The notes: generated by a model from the letters alone, not told the origin. A stretch of 64,000 nt of DNA from Candidatus Cloacimonetes bacterium HGW-Cloacimonetes-3 (GCA_002840645.1 PHBO01000001.1:124001-188000); one strand, 5' to 3'. Counted from the stretch's first letter, positions 55,712 to 63,913 are shown. Numbers and translations are program-made.

Positions 55712-56286
55712 TGAAACTTAACCTGTATTTGTATTCCGGTATCCACTTTCCGGATTTCTGTACTTAGGAAGGGTTTCTCGGCTTCGTTATCGCATGCTAA
55801 CAGCCTTTCGACAGCCAAAATGCTGATATGTGCGCTATTAACATTCATTTGCATAGTGGCATCTTCAAACAGGCTGATATGCAAATGTACAGGACTATCG
55901 TTGGGGCTATCGGCAATGCACTGCAGAAATGCTTCGAACCACTGGCTTAGCTGTAAAGAAGAAGTCTCACACCACACATCTGTCTCTGCTATAGAAGTCT
56001 CGAATTGCAAACGGTGTTTTATCTGCAAATGGTTGTTCAGCAGTTTAAGTTCGCTATTCAGCCAATCGTTCAGGCATATTTTTGCCACTTCAGGGTTGCG
56101 CTTTTCAAAAGCTTCCCAGGTTCCCTGCATCAAGTCGTCAATCTTTATCCCGGCTTGGTAAATACGCTCGAGATAAGGATTATCTGTCTGTTTCTGCATC
56201 TGTTGGGCGTAACCCAGGATCAGGTTTAATGGTGTCCTGATATTGTGAATCAAGCCTTCCAGCACAGCCAGTGAGATATCTTTCAC
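55708..56286 (-). CDS. Short histidine-kinase-like protein lacking an ATP-binding domain
   Basis: A 192-residue soluble protein starting at a GTG four bases after the aminotransferase stop. A HisKA-type H box opens the protein, with H14 in LEGLIHNIRTPLNLILGYAQQM. The expected N, G1 and G2 boxes of the HATPase domain are absent; what follows (about 70-192) has only the rough secondary structure of a shrunken ATPase fold. There is no sensor or membrane domain. It resembles the DHp-plus-degenerate-CA proteins that act as phosphotransfer or phosphatase partners. It overlaps the response regulator, so it is that protein's likely partner. Confidence 0.72.
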   Translation of the reverse strand: MKDISLAVLEGLIHNIRTPLNLILGYAQQMQKQTDNPYLERIYQAGIKIDDLMQGTWEAFEKRNPEVAKICLNDWLNSELKLLNNHLQIKHRLQFETSIAETDVWCETSSLQLSQWFEAFLQCIADSPNDSPVHLHISLFEDATMQMNVNSAHISILAVERLLACDNEAEKPFLSTEIRKVDTGIQIQVKFQ

Positions 56287-56290
56287 TATG

Positions 56291-57484
56291 TTAAGTTCTC
56301 TTTTGGTATTCTGCCAATCCGGTTCTGAATATGTGCATGGCTTTCTTCAAATCTTCTTTACAAAGGATATAAGCCAGGCGAAGCTCGTTGCGTCCCAATC
56401 CGGGAGTGGCATAGAAGCCTTCCGCAGGAGCAGCCATCACGGTTTCATTGTTTATCTGGAAGTCATTCAGCATCCAGATGATAAAGTCTTCTGCATTCTC
56501 GATAGGCAGCTTGGCTACAATGTAAAAAGCACCTTCCGGTTTCTTACATACTATGCCGGGAATCTTCTTCAGCTCTTCCATCACGAGGTCACGTCGGGCT
56601 TTGTATCTATCTGTTAAAGTAGTGAAGAACTCGTCTTTCAGGTGCACACATGCGTTGGCGGCAAGCTGATCCACCGTAGGAGGGCACAGCCTTGCCTGGG
56701 CGAACTTCAACACCGCATCCATCAATGTCACATTCCTGGAAACAATGCAGCCAATCCGCGCTCCGCATGCACTGTAACGCTTGGATACGCTATCCACCAT
56801 GATAGCATTATCAGCAAAATCCGGCACTTCCAACACACTGGTATGCACCGTGCCATCATACACAAACTCGCGATAAACTTCATCGGAGATCAGATACAGA
56901 TTATGCTTCTTGGCAAGAGCGGCGATGCGGAATATCTCGTCCTTGCTATAAACCGTACCGGTAGGATTACCGGGATTGCACAGCATAATGGCTTTGGTTT
57001 TATTGCCAATCAAAGCTTCAATAACGCTGTCTTCGGGCAGGGCAAAGCCTGTTTCTGCATAGGTGGTAAGGGGCTTCAGGTGTATTCCGGCCATCGTGGC
57101 AAAGCCGTTGTAATTGGTGTAAAAAGGTTCAGGAACGATGATCTCGTCGCCCACTTCACCCACTACCATCATCGCAAAGATAATTGCTTCGCTTCCGGCG
57201 GTGGTTACTATTATATCCTTGGTTTGCAGTTCTATACCCTGATGGCGATAGTATTCCACCAAGCCTTTCCGGTACACTTCCAGCCCCTGTGAAGGACCGT
57301 ATGCCAACACCTTGTCTGAGAAGCTATGATACACATCAATCATCTCTTGCGGGGTGGGAATATCGGGTTGACCGATGTTCAAATGATACACTTTTATGCC
57401 TTTAGCTTCGGCAGCAACTGCATAAGGCATTAGTTTTCTGATGGGGGATGCCTGAATCTCACGGGCACGTTTCGAAAGCTCCAT
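56291..57484 (-). CDS. PLP-dependent aminotransferase, aspartate aminotransferase family (class I)
   Basis: About 397 residues from the ATG at 57484, chosen because AAGGA lies upstream and the frame before it is not conserved-looking. The fold type I signature is present: NIGQPDIPTP at the start, GSEAIIFAMM (about 95-105), NPGNPTGTVYSKDE (about 175-188), SDEVYREFVYDG, and the PLP lysine in VDSVSKRYSACGARIGC. The C terminus has the substrate Arg in LRLAYILC. The 2-oxoacid made by transamination could feed the Kor enzyme encoded 7 kb downstream in the same transcript. Exact substrate is not determined. Confidence 0.92.
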   Translation of the reverse strand: MELSKRAREIQASPIRKLMPYAVAAEAKGIKVYHLNIGQPDIPTPQEMIDVYHSFSDKVLAYGPSQGLEVYRKGLVEYYRHQGIELQTKDIIVTTAGSEAIIFAMMVVGEVGDEIIVPEPFYTNYNGFATMAGIHLKPLTTYAETGFALPEDSVIEALIGNKTKAIMLCNPGNPTGTVYSKDEIFRIAALAKKHNLYLISDEVYREFVYDGTVHTSVLEVPDFADNAIMVDSVSKRYSACGARIGCIVSRNVTLMDAVLKFAQARLCPPTVDQLAANACVHLKDEFFTTLTDRYKARRDLVMEELKKIPGIVCKKPEGAFYIVAKLPIENAEDFIIWMLNDFQINNETVMAAPAEGFYATPGLGRNELRLAYILCKEDLKKAMHIFRTGLAEYQKRT

Positions 57485-57520
57485 TTTCTCTATCCTTAAG
57501 TAGTAATTTTCCTTATAGTG

Positions 57521-57550
57521 CCTATATTTGGGAGTCTTAAAAAAAGACAA
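57521..57550 (-). promoter_or_regulatory. Promoter candidate for the aminotransferase-Kor operon
   Basis: On the minus strand TTGTCT (57550-57545), an 18-base spacer and TATAGG (57526-57521), four of six consensus bases in each. Transcription would start near 57514, about 30 bases before the ATG. No sigma-54 -24/-12 element was recognised. Confidence 0.45.
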
Positions 57551-57655
57551 GGAAAATCTTCATTTCCAGCCCCAAACACCTATAAAACGTCAAAATACTT
57601 GTCCCCTTTTTGTGACACTGCAATCTCATCTACGGCTTTCATGGCTGAAATACTA

Positions 57656-57713
57656 ATGCATTACTTATGAATTACGGATGAGATGCGTAGTTCATGCGTA
57701 ATAGTAATGCAAT
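57656..57713 (+). repeat. Dispersed hairpin repeat, copy 2
   Basis: GCATTACTTATGAATTACGG followed by ATGAGATGCGTAGTTCATGCGTAATAGTAATGC; the outer arms are complementary (GCATTAC with GTAATGC). It aligns closely with the minus-strand reading of copy 1 at 45581-45630. Both lie after the 3' end of a minus-strand operon. Confidence 0.75.
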
Positions 57714-57846
57714 TTAAGCAACAAAGGCGAAGTCTAATTAGTCCACTAATAAATCGACCTATTCCGTGCCGATTTGAGAACGTCTCTCTCTTTTCCTTAT
57801 TTCCTCTTTTTTCGCATGTCTTTTCTCACCCTGTTAGTGCGGATAT

Positions 57847-57880
57847 AAAAAATGCCTCCCCAAGCAATGCTCAGGAAGGC
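57847..57880 (-). terminator. Terminator of the FAD dehydrogenase operon
   Basis: On the minus strand GCCTTCC (57880-57874) pairs with GGGAGGC (57860-57854, one wobble) with an inner AGC/GCT, followed by A and TTTTTT (57852-57847). It lies 26 bases after the stop codon at 57906. Confidence 0.85.
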
Positions 57881-57905
57881 TTACAATGAAGTTTGTTACC
57901 GAAGC

Positions 57906-59060
57906 CTATTTGAACTTCTCTTCTCCGCTGAACTCGCGGTAGGGATCGAAACTCTTTAGCTCCCGTATATCATCTGCAGTAACCGCATCATTACACATAC
58001 GGGTGATTAGTTCTCCCATGCCGGGGCCAAGCATAAAGCCCTGACCGCACATTCCCACTGCATTAAGCAAGTTCGGCACTTCTTTTGAGATACCCACAAT
58101 GGGGAATCCGTCCGGAGTCATGGGATACTGTCCCCTCCAGGTGCGGCGTACTTTCAGGTTTCGCAGACGCGGATATATCTCCAGCATGCGTTTGCTGCAC
58201 ATAGGCAGGAATTCTGAAGTGCTGCGGTTATCAATACCCAGAATAGCAGGTTCGGGAGTGATGCAAAACACCACCTGACCTTCATGATTCTGGTAAAAAT
58301 AGAAGTTTGCACTACCCGGGGCTTTGCGCATATCTATCACCATAGGTTCAAAGAAGCGGGTTACCGGCTCTGTTATCCCTGCTTCGTGGTTATCGGGGAA
58401 TACGGGCAGATCAAGCCCTGCATACTGCCCAATTTCTCGGGCGTTATTACCGGAAGCGTTCACAACCTGGGCACAGGCATAGCTGCCTTTGTTTGTCCTC
58501 ACGCTGGTTACTTTGGCATTGGCTATCTCAAAGCCGGTCACCGTCTCGTTAAAGCTGAATTCTACTCCAGCTTTCAGGGCATGGAAGTAGTAAGAAGAAG
58601 CCATCATCAAAGGAGAGCAAGAGCCGTCTTCCGGGGAGAAAGTAGAGCCTATTAAGCCCTCCATCCTGATGCCGGGGACAATCTCGTTATATTCCTGCGG
58701 GCTTAGCCACTTTATATTCAAACCAAAGCTTAGCTGAACCTTCATCAGGTCTTGTAATGCCTTTGCATCCTGCTCTCTGTAGGCGGGATAACTGTAGCCG
58801 TTGCTCATCCAGCCGATGTCGTCGCCCATTTCCTGTTGCCAGGTACGCATGATCTCTATGGAGCGCAGGCAAACGCTAATCTTGCCAAAGTCAGAATGGG
58901 TGGCACGAACTCCACCGATTGCTTTTTTATTATTCTCTTGTCCGGGTCCGTGAGTAGGGTCTATCACCAAGACAGATTTACCGCTCTTTGCCAGATAGTA
59001 GGCGGCAGGTAAGCCGATGGAGCCTGCTCCGATTACTATTACATCGTATGTCTTGCTCAT
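57906..59060 (-). CDS. FAD-dependent oxidoreductase, DAO family (sarcosine/glycine oxidase-like subunit)
   Basis: A 384-residue flavoprotein with the dinucleotide site VIVIGAGSIGLPAAYYLAKSG at residues about 6-26, a DAO-family body, and the C-terminal FAD block LLNAVGMCGQGFMLGPGMGELITRM. This group oxidises secondary amines or D-amino acids (sarcosine, glycine, proline). It overlaps the larger Fe-S subunit by four bases (ATGA), a two-subunit arrangement as in SoxB with SoxA or the dye-linked proline dehydrogenases. Substrate unknown. Confidence 0.88.
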   Translation of the reverse strand: MSKTYDVIVIGAGSIGLPAAYYLAKSGKSVLVIDPTHGPGQENNKKAIGGVRATHSDFGKISVCLRSIEIMRTWQQEMGDDIGWMSNGYSYPAYREQDAKALQDLMKVQLSFGLNIKWLSPQEYNEIVPGIRMEGLIGSTFSPEDGSCSPLMMASSYYFHALKAGVEFSFNETVTGFEIANAKVTSVRTNKGSYACAQVVNASGNNAREIGQYAGLDLPVFPDNHEAGITEPVTRFFEPMVIDMRKAPGSANFYFYQNHEGQVVFCITPEPAILGIDNRSTSEFLPMCSKRMLEIYPRLRNLKVRRTWRGQYPMTPDGFPIVGISKEVPNLLNAVGMCGQGFMLGPGMGELITRMCNDAVTADDIRELKSFDPYREFSGEEKFK

Positions 59061-61135
59061 TTTACACTCCCATCAGGAAACTTGGATAAGGGGATTTCGA
59101 TAAACAGCGGACGCTTGGTATTGGGCACAACATCGGTAACCGGAATGCCTTCCTCTCTCAGCAAGCCTTTTATCATCACTTCGCAGGTCTTGGCACCACA
59201 AGGCCCCATTCCGGCACGTGTGATGGCTTTAATCTGGTTAAGATCGCTAATCCCGCTGCGAATAAGAGACCGCACCTGACCCACGCTAACGCGTTCACAA
59301 AGGCAGATCATAGCATCATCAGCAAGCCTTTCGGGGATTATGGCATTGTTTACGGATGCGCTTACTTCTGCTGACTGAATCACGAAGCCCGCTACCTGCT
59401 TAGCAATACCCTTAGGCACGGCAAAGCGGACAATCTGGCTATGCTGTTTGGCATAATTCTGCACGGCTGTAACAGCAAATGTTCCAAGCTCTGCAGCATC
59501 GATATCAACAAGCGGAAGTTCATCGCCAACTTTGATTTCATGATTGCTTACTTCATACACCAAACTTACGGTAGGTAGCTCACTGTCCTTGCGATAGTCC
59601 ACCAGAGTGATGGCAAGCCCGGGGCAGATAAGCAAGCACTTACCGCAGCCGATACAGCTTCCATTATAAACCGGAACTGCCATCAGGCTGCCGTCTTCGG
59701 TGTTTATAGAATTGGTAGGGCATACCGTGGTGCATGGGTTACATGGTATCTCCTGCAGGCAGTGGATTATGGGGAATACTCCCTCTTCGGCTGTATTGTT
59801 CTGATACCCTTTAACAATACCGGGATGCGCTTTCAGTGCTTCCGCCTTGGCATACCACTCGTCCGGAACTGGATTGCCTGTTTCACCCGCAAGGGCAGAG
59901 GCTATTTTGAGTCCGGCAATCTTGCCATTGAACATGGCAGAGCTGGCTTCGGCTATTTCCAGTGCGTCTCCGGCTGAATCTATCGGTATCCCTGCTGCCT
60001 CGGCTTCGATGGTGAATTCGCTTAAGGGATCCAAGCCCACGGCGATTAGGATTGTATCGCATGTAAATGTCTTTTCCGTGCCGGTTATTGCCTTGAACTT
60101 ATCGTCTATAGCAGTGATGGTGATGCTTTCCACCGCTTCCTCACCATTTGCGCAAAGAATGGAGTGTGAAGTATAGATCGGCACACCTAAGCGCATCAGC
60201 TTATCGGCATGGACTTTGTAGCCGCCACATACAGGCATGGCTTCCACAAGACCCACAACTTCTATCCCCGCCTGCAAAGCGTGGTAACCGGCAATCAAGC
60301 CCACATTGCCGCCACCGATGATGAACAAACGCTTTGTGGGGCGCACTAAGTCTCTGTTTACTAATGTCTGAAACGCTCCTGCACCATAGATACGGGCAAG
60401 ATTATTACCGGGAAAGCGCAGGAACTTTTCCCTTGCTCCGGCAGCATTCAAAATACGTTTCGGGCTTACAATCTTGTACACACCATCTTTCAGGATGCCT
60501 ACTTTCCGGTCGCTAAACACAAACACGGCTGTGCTGTTCAGCCAAACTTCTATACTGCTAAAGCCGCTAACCTCTTCTGCAAGCAGCTTGCCAATATCAT
60601 GTCCACGCGTACCGGCGCGGCTGTCTTCTTCTGAACCGAAGAACTTGTGAGTTTGCAAAACCAGCTTTCCGCCCAGGGCGTTTTTATCATCTATCAGCAA
60701 TGCAGGTATGTTTTTCTTTCCCAATTCTATAGCTGCGGATAAGCCTGCAGGCCCACCCCCAATGATAAGCACTTCCGTGCTGAGGTGTTCAATAGGCTCA
60801 AAGCTCTGGGGTGCATCGTCTGCCGGCAAGGTTGCCAAGCCTTCCACACTATGCACAATCATATTCTCTGTAACGGCTACCATACAGGATTTTACCGATA
60901 CGCCATTGGCGATCACGCTGCACTTTGCACATTGACCGTTGGCGCAAAAGATACCCTGTGCTCCTCCGTCTTTGTGGTGATGCCCAAAGATAGAGATGCC
61001 GTTGGCGATAAGGGCGGAGGAGATCATTTCTCCCCTGCGGGCATATAGTTTTGTCCCGTTCCAGTAAAAGCTGATTTCGTCCATTTCGGGTACACTTAAG
61101 ATGGGATGGGTGGTGATGCGATTGTCATTCACCAT
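59057..61135 (-). CDS. FAD/NAD-linked dehydrogenase large subunit with several Fe-S domains
   Basis: About 692 residues from the ATG at 61135 (AAGGAG nine bases upstream; the frame starts 17 codons earlier). Four modules are visible. An N-terminal 2Fe-2S domain of SoxA type (CANGQCAKC...SC) spans about 20-105. A pyridine-nucleotide-disulfide-type FAD domain spans about 115-425 (LIIGGGPAGLSAAIELGKK and FIIGGGNVGLIAGYHAL). A 4Fe-4S ferredoxin insert lies at about 465-515 (CNPCTTVCPTNSI and CIGCGKCLLICPG). A C-terminal BFD-type 2Fe-2S domain spans about 615-680 (MICLCERVSVGQVRSLI and CGAKTC). It is a likely electron-transfer partner of the DAO-type subunit. NADH or ferredoxin as acceptor cannot be told. 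Confidence 0.88.
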   Translation of the reverse strand: MVNDNRITTHPILSVPEMDEISFYWNGTKLYARRGEMISSALIANGISIFGHHHKDGGAQGIFCANGQCAKCSVIANGVSVKSCMVAVTENMIVHSVEGLATLPADDAPQSFEPIEHLSTEVLIIGGGPAGLSAAIELGKKNIPALLIDDKNALGGKLVLQTHKFFGSEEDSRAGTRGHDIGKLLAEEVSGFSSIEVWLNSTAVFVFSDRKVGILKDGVYKIVSPKRILNAAGAREKFLRFPGNNLARIYGAGAFQTLVNRDLVRPTKRLFIIGGGNVGLIAGYHALQAGIEVVGLVEAMPVCGGYKVHADKLMRLGVPIYTSHSILCANGEEAVESITITAIDDKFKAITGTEKTFTCDTILIAVGLDPLSEFTIEAEAAGIPIDSAGDALEIAEASSAMFNGKIAGLKIASALAGETGNPVPDEWYAKAEALKAHPGIVKGYQNNTAEEGVFPIIHCLQEIPCNPCTTVCPTNSINTEDGSLMAVPVYNGSCIGCGKCLLICPGLAITLVDYRKDSELPTVSLVYEVSNHEIKVGDELPLVDIDAAELGTFAVTAVQNYAKQHSQIVRFAVPKGIAKQVAGFVIQSAEVSASVNNAIIPERLADDAMICLCERVSVGQVRSLIRSGISDLNQIKAITRAGMGPCGAKTCEVMIKGLLREEGIPVTDVVPNTKRPLFIEIPLSKFPDGSVK

Positions 61136-61183
61136 GGTATAAAACTCCTTTATATCGGCTTTGCAAGGCGCATCGCCGTGATT

Positions 61184-61236
61184 CATATTTGCGAATTACA
61201 AAGTTTGTGCCCTATCACTTTGTCAAGCGAAATAGC
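61184..61236 (-). promoter_or_regulatory. Promoter-like block of the dehydrogenase operon, copy A
   Basis: On the minus strand TTGACA (61226-61221) is followed by an 18-20-base spacer and a TTTGTAAT element (near 61206-61199). It lies upstream of the dehydrogenase ATG. By my count 41 of 53 positions match the block at 63407-63459 with no gap. Confidence 0.5.
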
Positions 61237-61293
61237 AGTTTTCAGCTTCATCCCAACAATCATCTCGTACTGAATAGCTCTATTTATAAGCAA

Positions 61294-61319
61294 AACGACA
61301 GATATCTCTATCTGTCGTT
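61294..61319 (-). terminator. Hairpin terminator of the secreted protein gene
   Basis: AACGACAGATA (61294-61304) and TATCTGTCGTT (61309-61319) form an 11-bp perfect stem with a four-base loop. On the minus strand the stem is followed by only a short T-run (TTGC). It lies 30 bases after the stop at 61349, and is probably a terminator. Confidence 0.7.
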
Positions 61320-61348
61320 ATATGCGTAACCTCACCTGAGGCAGGATA

Positions 61349-63112
61349 TTATTTTAAGAGAATCACTTTTTGCTGATACACTGCTTTTTCAGCCTTCATA
61401 CGAACAATAAACACACCTGAACCGGCTAAGTTACCGTTCTTATCTTTTCCGTCCCAATTCAGGGTGTAGTTGCCTGCAGCCTTAACCCCGGAAAATACCG
61501 TACGAACATGTTGCCCAAGGACATTGAAAATACCGATTTCTACCATTGTTTGGTTCTTAACAGTATAAGCAATATTTAAATCCGGATTAAAGGGGTTAGG
61601 ATACGGCATATGCAATCCGGTTATAATTGGAATTACAGGAGGTGGAATATTACCTTGGTCTATAGTGACCAGGCTCGGTCCGTAATAATCGTTATTACCA
61701 CTATAATCAACAGATTGTAACCAGTAATAGTAGTCTCCGTTTTCTGTTATATCTCTGTCTTCAAAAGAGTACTCTGCTGCGCCCGAAGTGTTGCCAGCTT
61801 GTATCAGGGGACTTACCAAGCCTGCCTGTGTTAACAGTGCTGTCCGGCTTCGGTAGATATAGAACCCTAAAACATTTGTCTCAGATTGCGTCACCCAATT
61901 CAATCTTACATAATCATGAGGAGTGGCATTAGCAGTGAAAGAAGATAGCTCAATCGGGAGAGTAATATCAGTGAAAAACCAATCTGTAGAGACACGGATG
62001 CCATCGAAGTATGCTATTGGTGTTGTAGTTCCCTGACGTATTTGCACGCTACCGATGGCACTTATATCAGCTCCGCTTACATCTGAGGCTGTCAGTTGGG
62101 CAGCCGGTTCGCTACCGGTGATCACAGGGTTTACCCACATATACACATTGTCATTGGCAGCACCCGCATTGATTTTATACTTAAGCACTATCAGATAAGT
62201 AGTTCCATGATTATAGCTATAACCAGTCCAAACAGCGCTGCTTGCATCTGAAGACTTGGTAAGCCCAAAGCGGATTACGTTGCTGGCATTTTTCTGCACA
62301 AACACTCTGCCCTTGAAATCTGATATACCCGCTGGATTAGGTGCCAGATTGAAAACATAATCTGCAGTAGTGGAAGCAGAGCTTACATTAATCAAAAAAG
62401 AACTATACACCGTACCTGAGGTCTGGGCTGTAAAGGTACGGCTTACATCCTGACCTGTCTCACCCAGGGTTTGTCCTGCATACCCCGACACACAGGGATA
62501 ATTTGGATAAGTTAATGCCGTTGTAGCTACGGTAGGGGTGTTCCCGGTGTTGTATCCACTCCAGAAATTTGATACCAAAGTTGTTCCATTCGTATAATTG
62601 AAATTCTCCTCCAACAGAAGAGGCGAAACAGGACTACCCTGTAGCTGGATTTCATCGATTCTTACTGCCTGTGCTCCCGTATAGGGGAAAGTCCATTTGA
62701 ATTTCAATTGGGAAGTGCTTAGTGTCCCCAGATTCCATGTTCCTGCTGAACTCATTGCTACTCCGGTAGGAGTTGCTGAGGTAAAGGTGGAAGCATTCCA
62801 GGAAGCTCCATTATCTGTAGAATATTCTACCTTGCTCGGATGAGGTGTTCCTCCGCTGGAAGTAAGCGTGCCAACTTTGAAGGTAAGGGTTAGCGAAGTA
62901 AAATTGTTTACATTGTATGCTTCGCTTATGATTATGTCACCGGAATTATCCAGCAACCAATAGGTATTCTGTTGCAGTGCCATGCTCCCGCCTGCATTAG
63001 TAAAAGTCCAGTTTGCTGTAGCAGAGTTACATACTTCATACATCAGCGTTTGCTGAGCCCATATTATGCTGCAAAAAGCTAATATGGTTAGAATTAATAT
63101 CATCTTTCTCAT
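61349..63112 (-). CDS. Secreted protein with T9SS-type sorting domain
   Basis: About 587 residues from the ATG at 63112 (GAGGAG about ten bases upstream). The signal peptide is ILILTILAFCSIIWAQ. Two beta-sandwich-like regions (about 25-165 and 170-390) follow, the first with concanavalin-like or jelly-roll character (SKVEYSTDNGASWNAST). A fibronectin-III-like domain comes next (about 400-485; IELSSFTANATPHDYVRLNWVTQSETNVLGFYIYRS). The sorting domain closes the protein: YPNPFNPDLNIAYTV, IGIFNVLGQHVRTVFSG, LNWDGKDKNGN and GSGVFIVRM. No catalytic motif was seen. It is a probable surface adhesin or carbohydrate-binding protein. Confidence 0.8.
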   Translation of the reverse strand: MRKMILILTILAFCSIIWAQQTLMYEVCNSATANWTFTNAGGSMALQQNTYWLLDNSGDIIISEAYNVNNFTSLTLTFKVGTLTSSGGTPHPSKVEYSTDNGASWNASTFTSATPTGVAMSSAGTWNLGTLSTSQLKFKWTFPYTGAQAVRIDEIQLQGSPVSPLLLEENFNYTNGTTLVSNFWSGYNTGNTPTVATTALTYPNYPCVSGYAGQTLGETGQDVSRTFTAQTSGTVYSSFLINVSSASTTADYVFNLAPNPAGISDFKGRVFVQKNASNVIRFGLTKSSDASSAVWTGYSYNHGTTYLIVLKYKINAGAANDNVYMWVNPVITGSEPAAQLTASDVSGADISAIGSVQIRQGTTTPIAYFDGIRVSTDWFFTDITLPIELSSFTANATPHDYVRLNWVTQSETNVLGFYIYRSRTALLTQAGLVSPLIQAGNTSGAAEYSFEDRDITENGDYYYWLQSVDYSGNNDYYGPSLVTIDQGNIPPPVIPIITGLHMPYPNPFNPDLNIAYTVKNQTMVEIGIFNVLGQHVRTVFSGVKAAGNYTLNWDGKDKNGNLAGSGVFIVRMKAEKAVYQQKVILLK

Positions 63113-63212
63113 AGTTCTTAATCTCCTCAATTTCAAGCTTCCAAGCTACTATCCGGATGTACAGCCGGCAGTGAAAATCACCCTCTGAAACCTAAAATAC
63201 GGCTATACATAG

Positions 63213-63241
63213 ATAATACACTATTTTTAGCATTAGCCCAA
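63213..63241 (-). promoter_or_regulatory. Weak promoter candidate for the secreted protein gene
   Basis: Minus-strand TATTAT (63218-63213) preceded by a 17-base spacer and TTGGGC (63241-63236), which matches only the first three -35 bases. Confidence 0.35.
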
Positions 63242-63406
63242 TGGTATTTTGACAGCCTGTACAGCGGAACTACAGGTTTTAGCTGAAAGTTACAACCCGT
63301 GTCTCAGGATTTGGGATCAACTATAAGCGAGGACTACTTTTCAGGGTCAGTTACGCTATAAAGTATCAGATTTATGCTGGTTATGCAAAGCGCCTCTGCC
63401 GTTTGT

Positions 63407-63459
63407 CATATTTGTAGATTGTAAAATTTGTGCGCAATCTCTCTGTCAAACGAAATTGC
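63407..63459 (-). promoter_or_regulatory. Promoter-like block, copy B
   Basis: Minus-strand TTGACA (63449-63444) with a TTTACAAT element at the same distance as in copy A at 61184-61236. It lies about 300 bases before the secreted protein gene. Confidence 0.45.
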
Positions 63460-63494
63460 GTTTTGCCCATCACTAATCGTTATTCCAATGCATA

Positions 63495-63554
63495 GCCCGC
63501 CAGGGCGAAATACCATAGCGACGGGTTCGGAGAGCTGCAGGCTCGCAGATCCTC
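63495..63554 (+). repeat. CATAGCGA repeat, left copy
   Basis: GCCCGCCAGGGCGAAATACC followed by ATAGCGACGGGTTCG, then a short hairpin (GAGC-TGCAG-GCTC). It faces an inverted copy 165 bases away. Confidence 0.7.
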
Positions 63555-63718
63555 ATTACATGCCCCCACAGATTCAGCCCTTTAGGGCGTCACAATAGGG
63601 GATGAGGGATGCAATTGTACTTACATGCAAATGTGTATCATTATGATTAGCGCTCAAATCCAACTCTGCAAGAGGGGTAGTGTCGCCCCATGGGGCTTAG
63701 GTGTTTCTATCCGTTAAC

Positions 63719-63785
63719 GAGGGTCTCCGCATGGCTTGGTGCCATGCTGCGAACCCATCGCTATGGTATTCCGCCCTGCCGGGCT
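63719..63785 (-). repeat. CATAGCGA repeat, right inverted copy
   Basis: On the minus strand GCCCGGCAGGGCGGAATACC then ATAGCGATGGGTTCG, followed by a hairpin GCATGGC-ACCAA-GCCATGC and GGAGACCCTC. The block GGGCGRAATACCATAGCGA is shared with the left copy. Confidence 0.7.
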
Positions 63786-63913
63786 TATCCTACTGCACTT
63801 AGAGGCTTATCCTACTGCACTTAGAGGCTTATCCTATTGCACTTAGATGCTTATCCTATTGCACTTAGATGCTTATCCTACTGCACTTGGAGGCTTATCC
63901 TATTGCATTTATT
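63782..63913 (+). repeat. Tandem 22-bp repeat, six units
   Basis: Six head-to-tail units of GGCTTATCCTACTGCACTTA plus GA, differing at a few positions (TAC or TAT, AGAG or AGAT). The last unit is degenerate from TGCATTT on. There are no spacers, so it is not CRISPR. Confidence 0.9.

Larger units (their letters stand above)
57485..57905. other. Intergenic region between dehydrogenase operon end and aminotransferase start
   Basis: It holds, in order, the aminotransferase promoter (57521-57550), the dispersed hairpin copy 2 (57656-57713) and a terminator (57847-57880). Minor frames here (for example 57683-57889) run through the repeat and have no product. Confidence 0.5.

Noticed and set aside
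56642..57292. Plus-strand 216-codon frame antisense to the aminotransferase
   Set aside because: The aminotransferase on the other strand has all its motifs, and the antisense product resembles nothing.
63782..63913. CRISPR array
   Set aside because: The 22-bp units are directly adjacent with no unique spacers and no cas genes are near.
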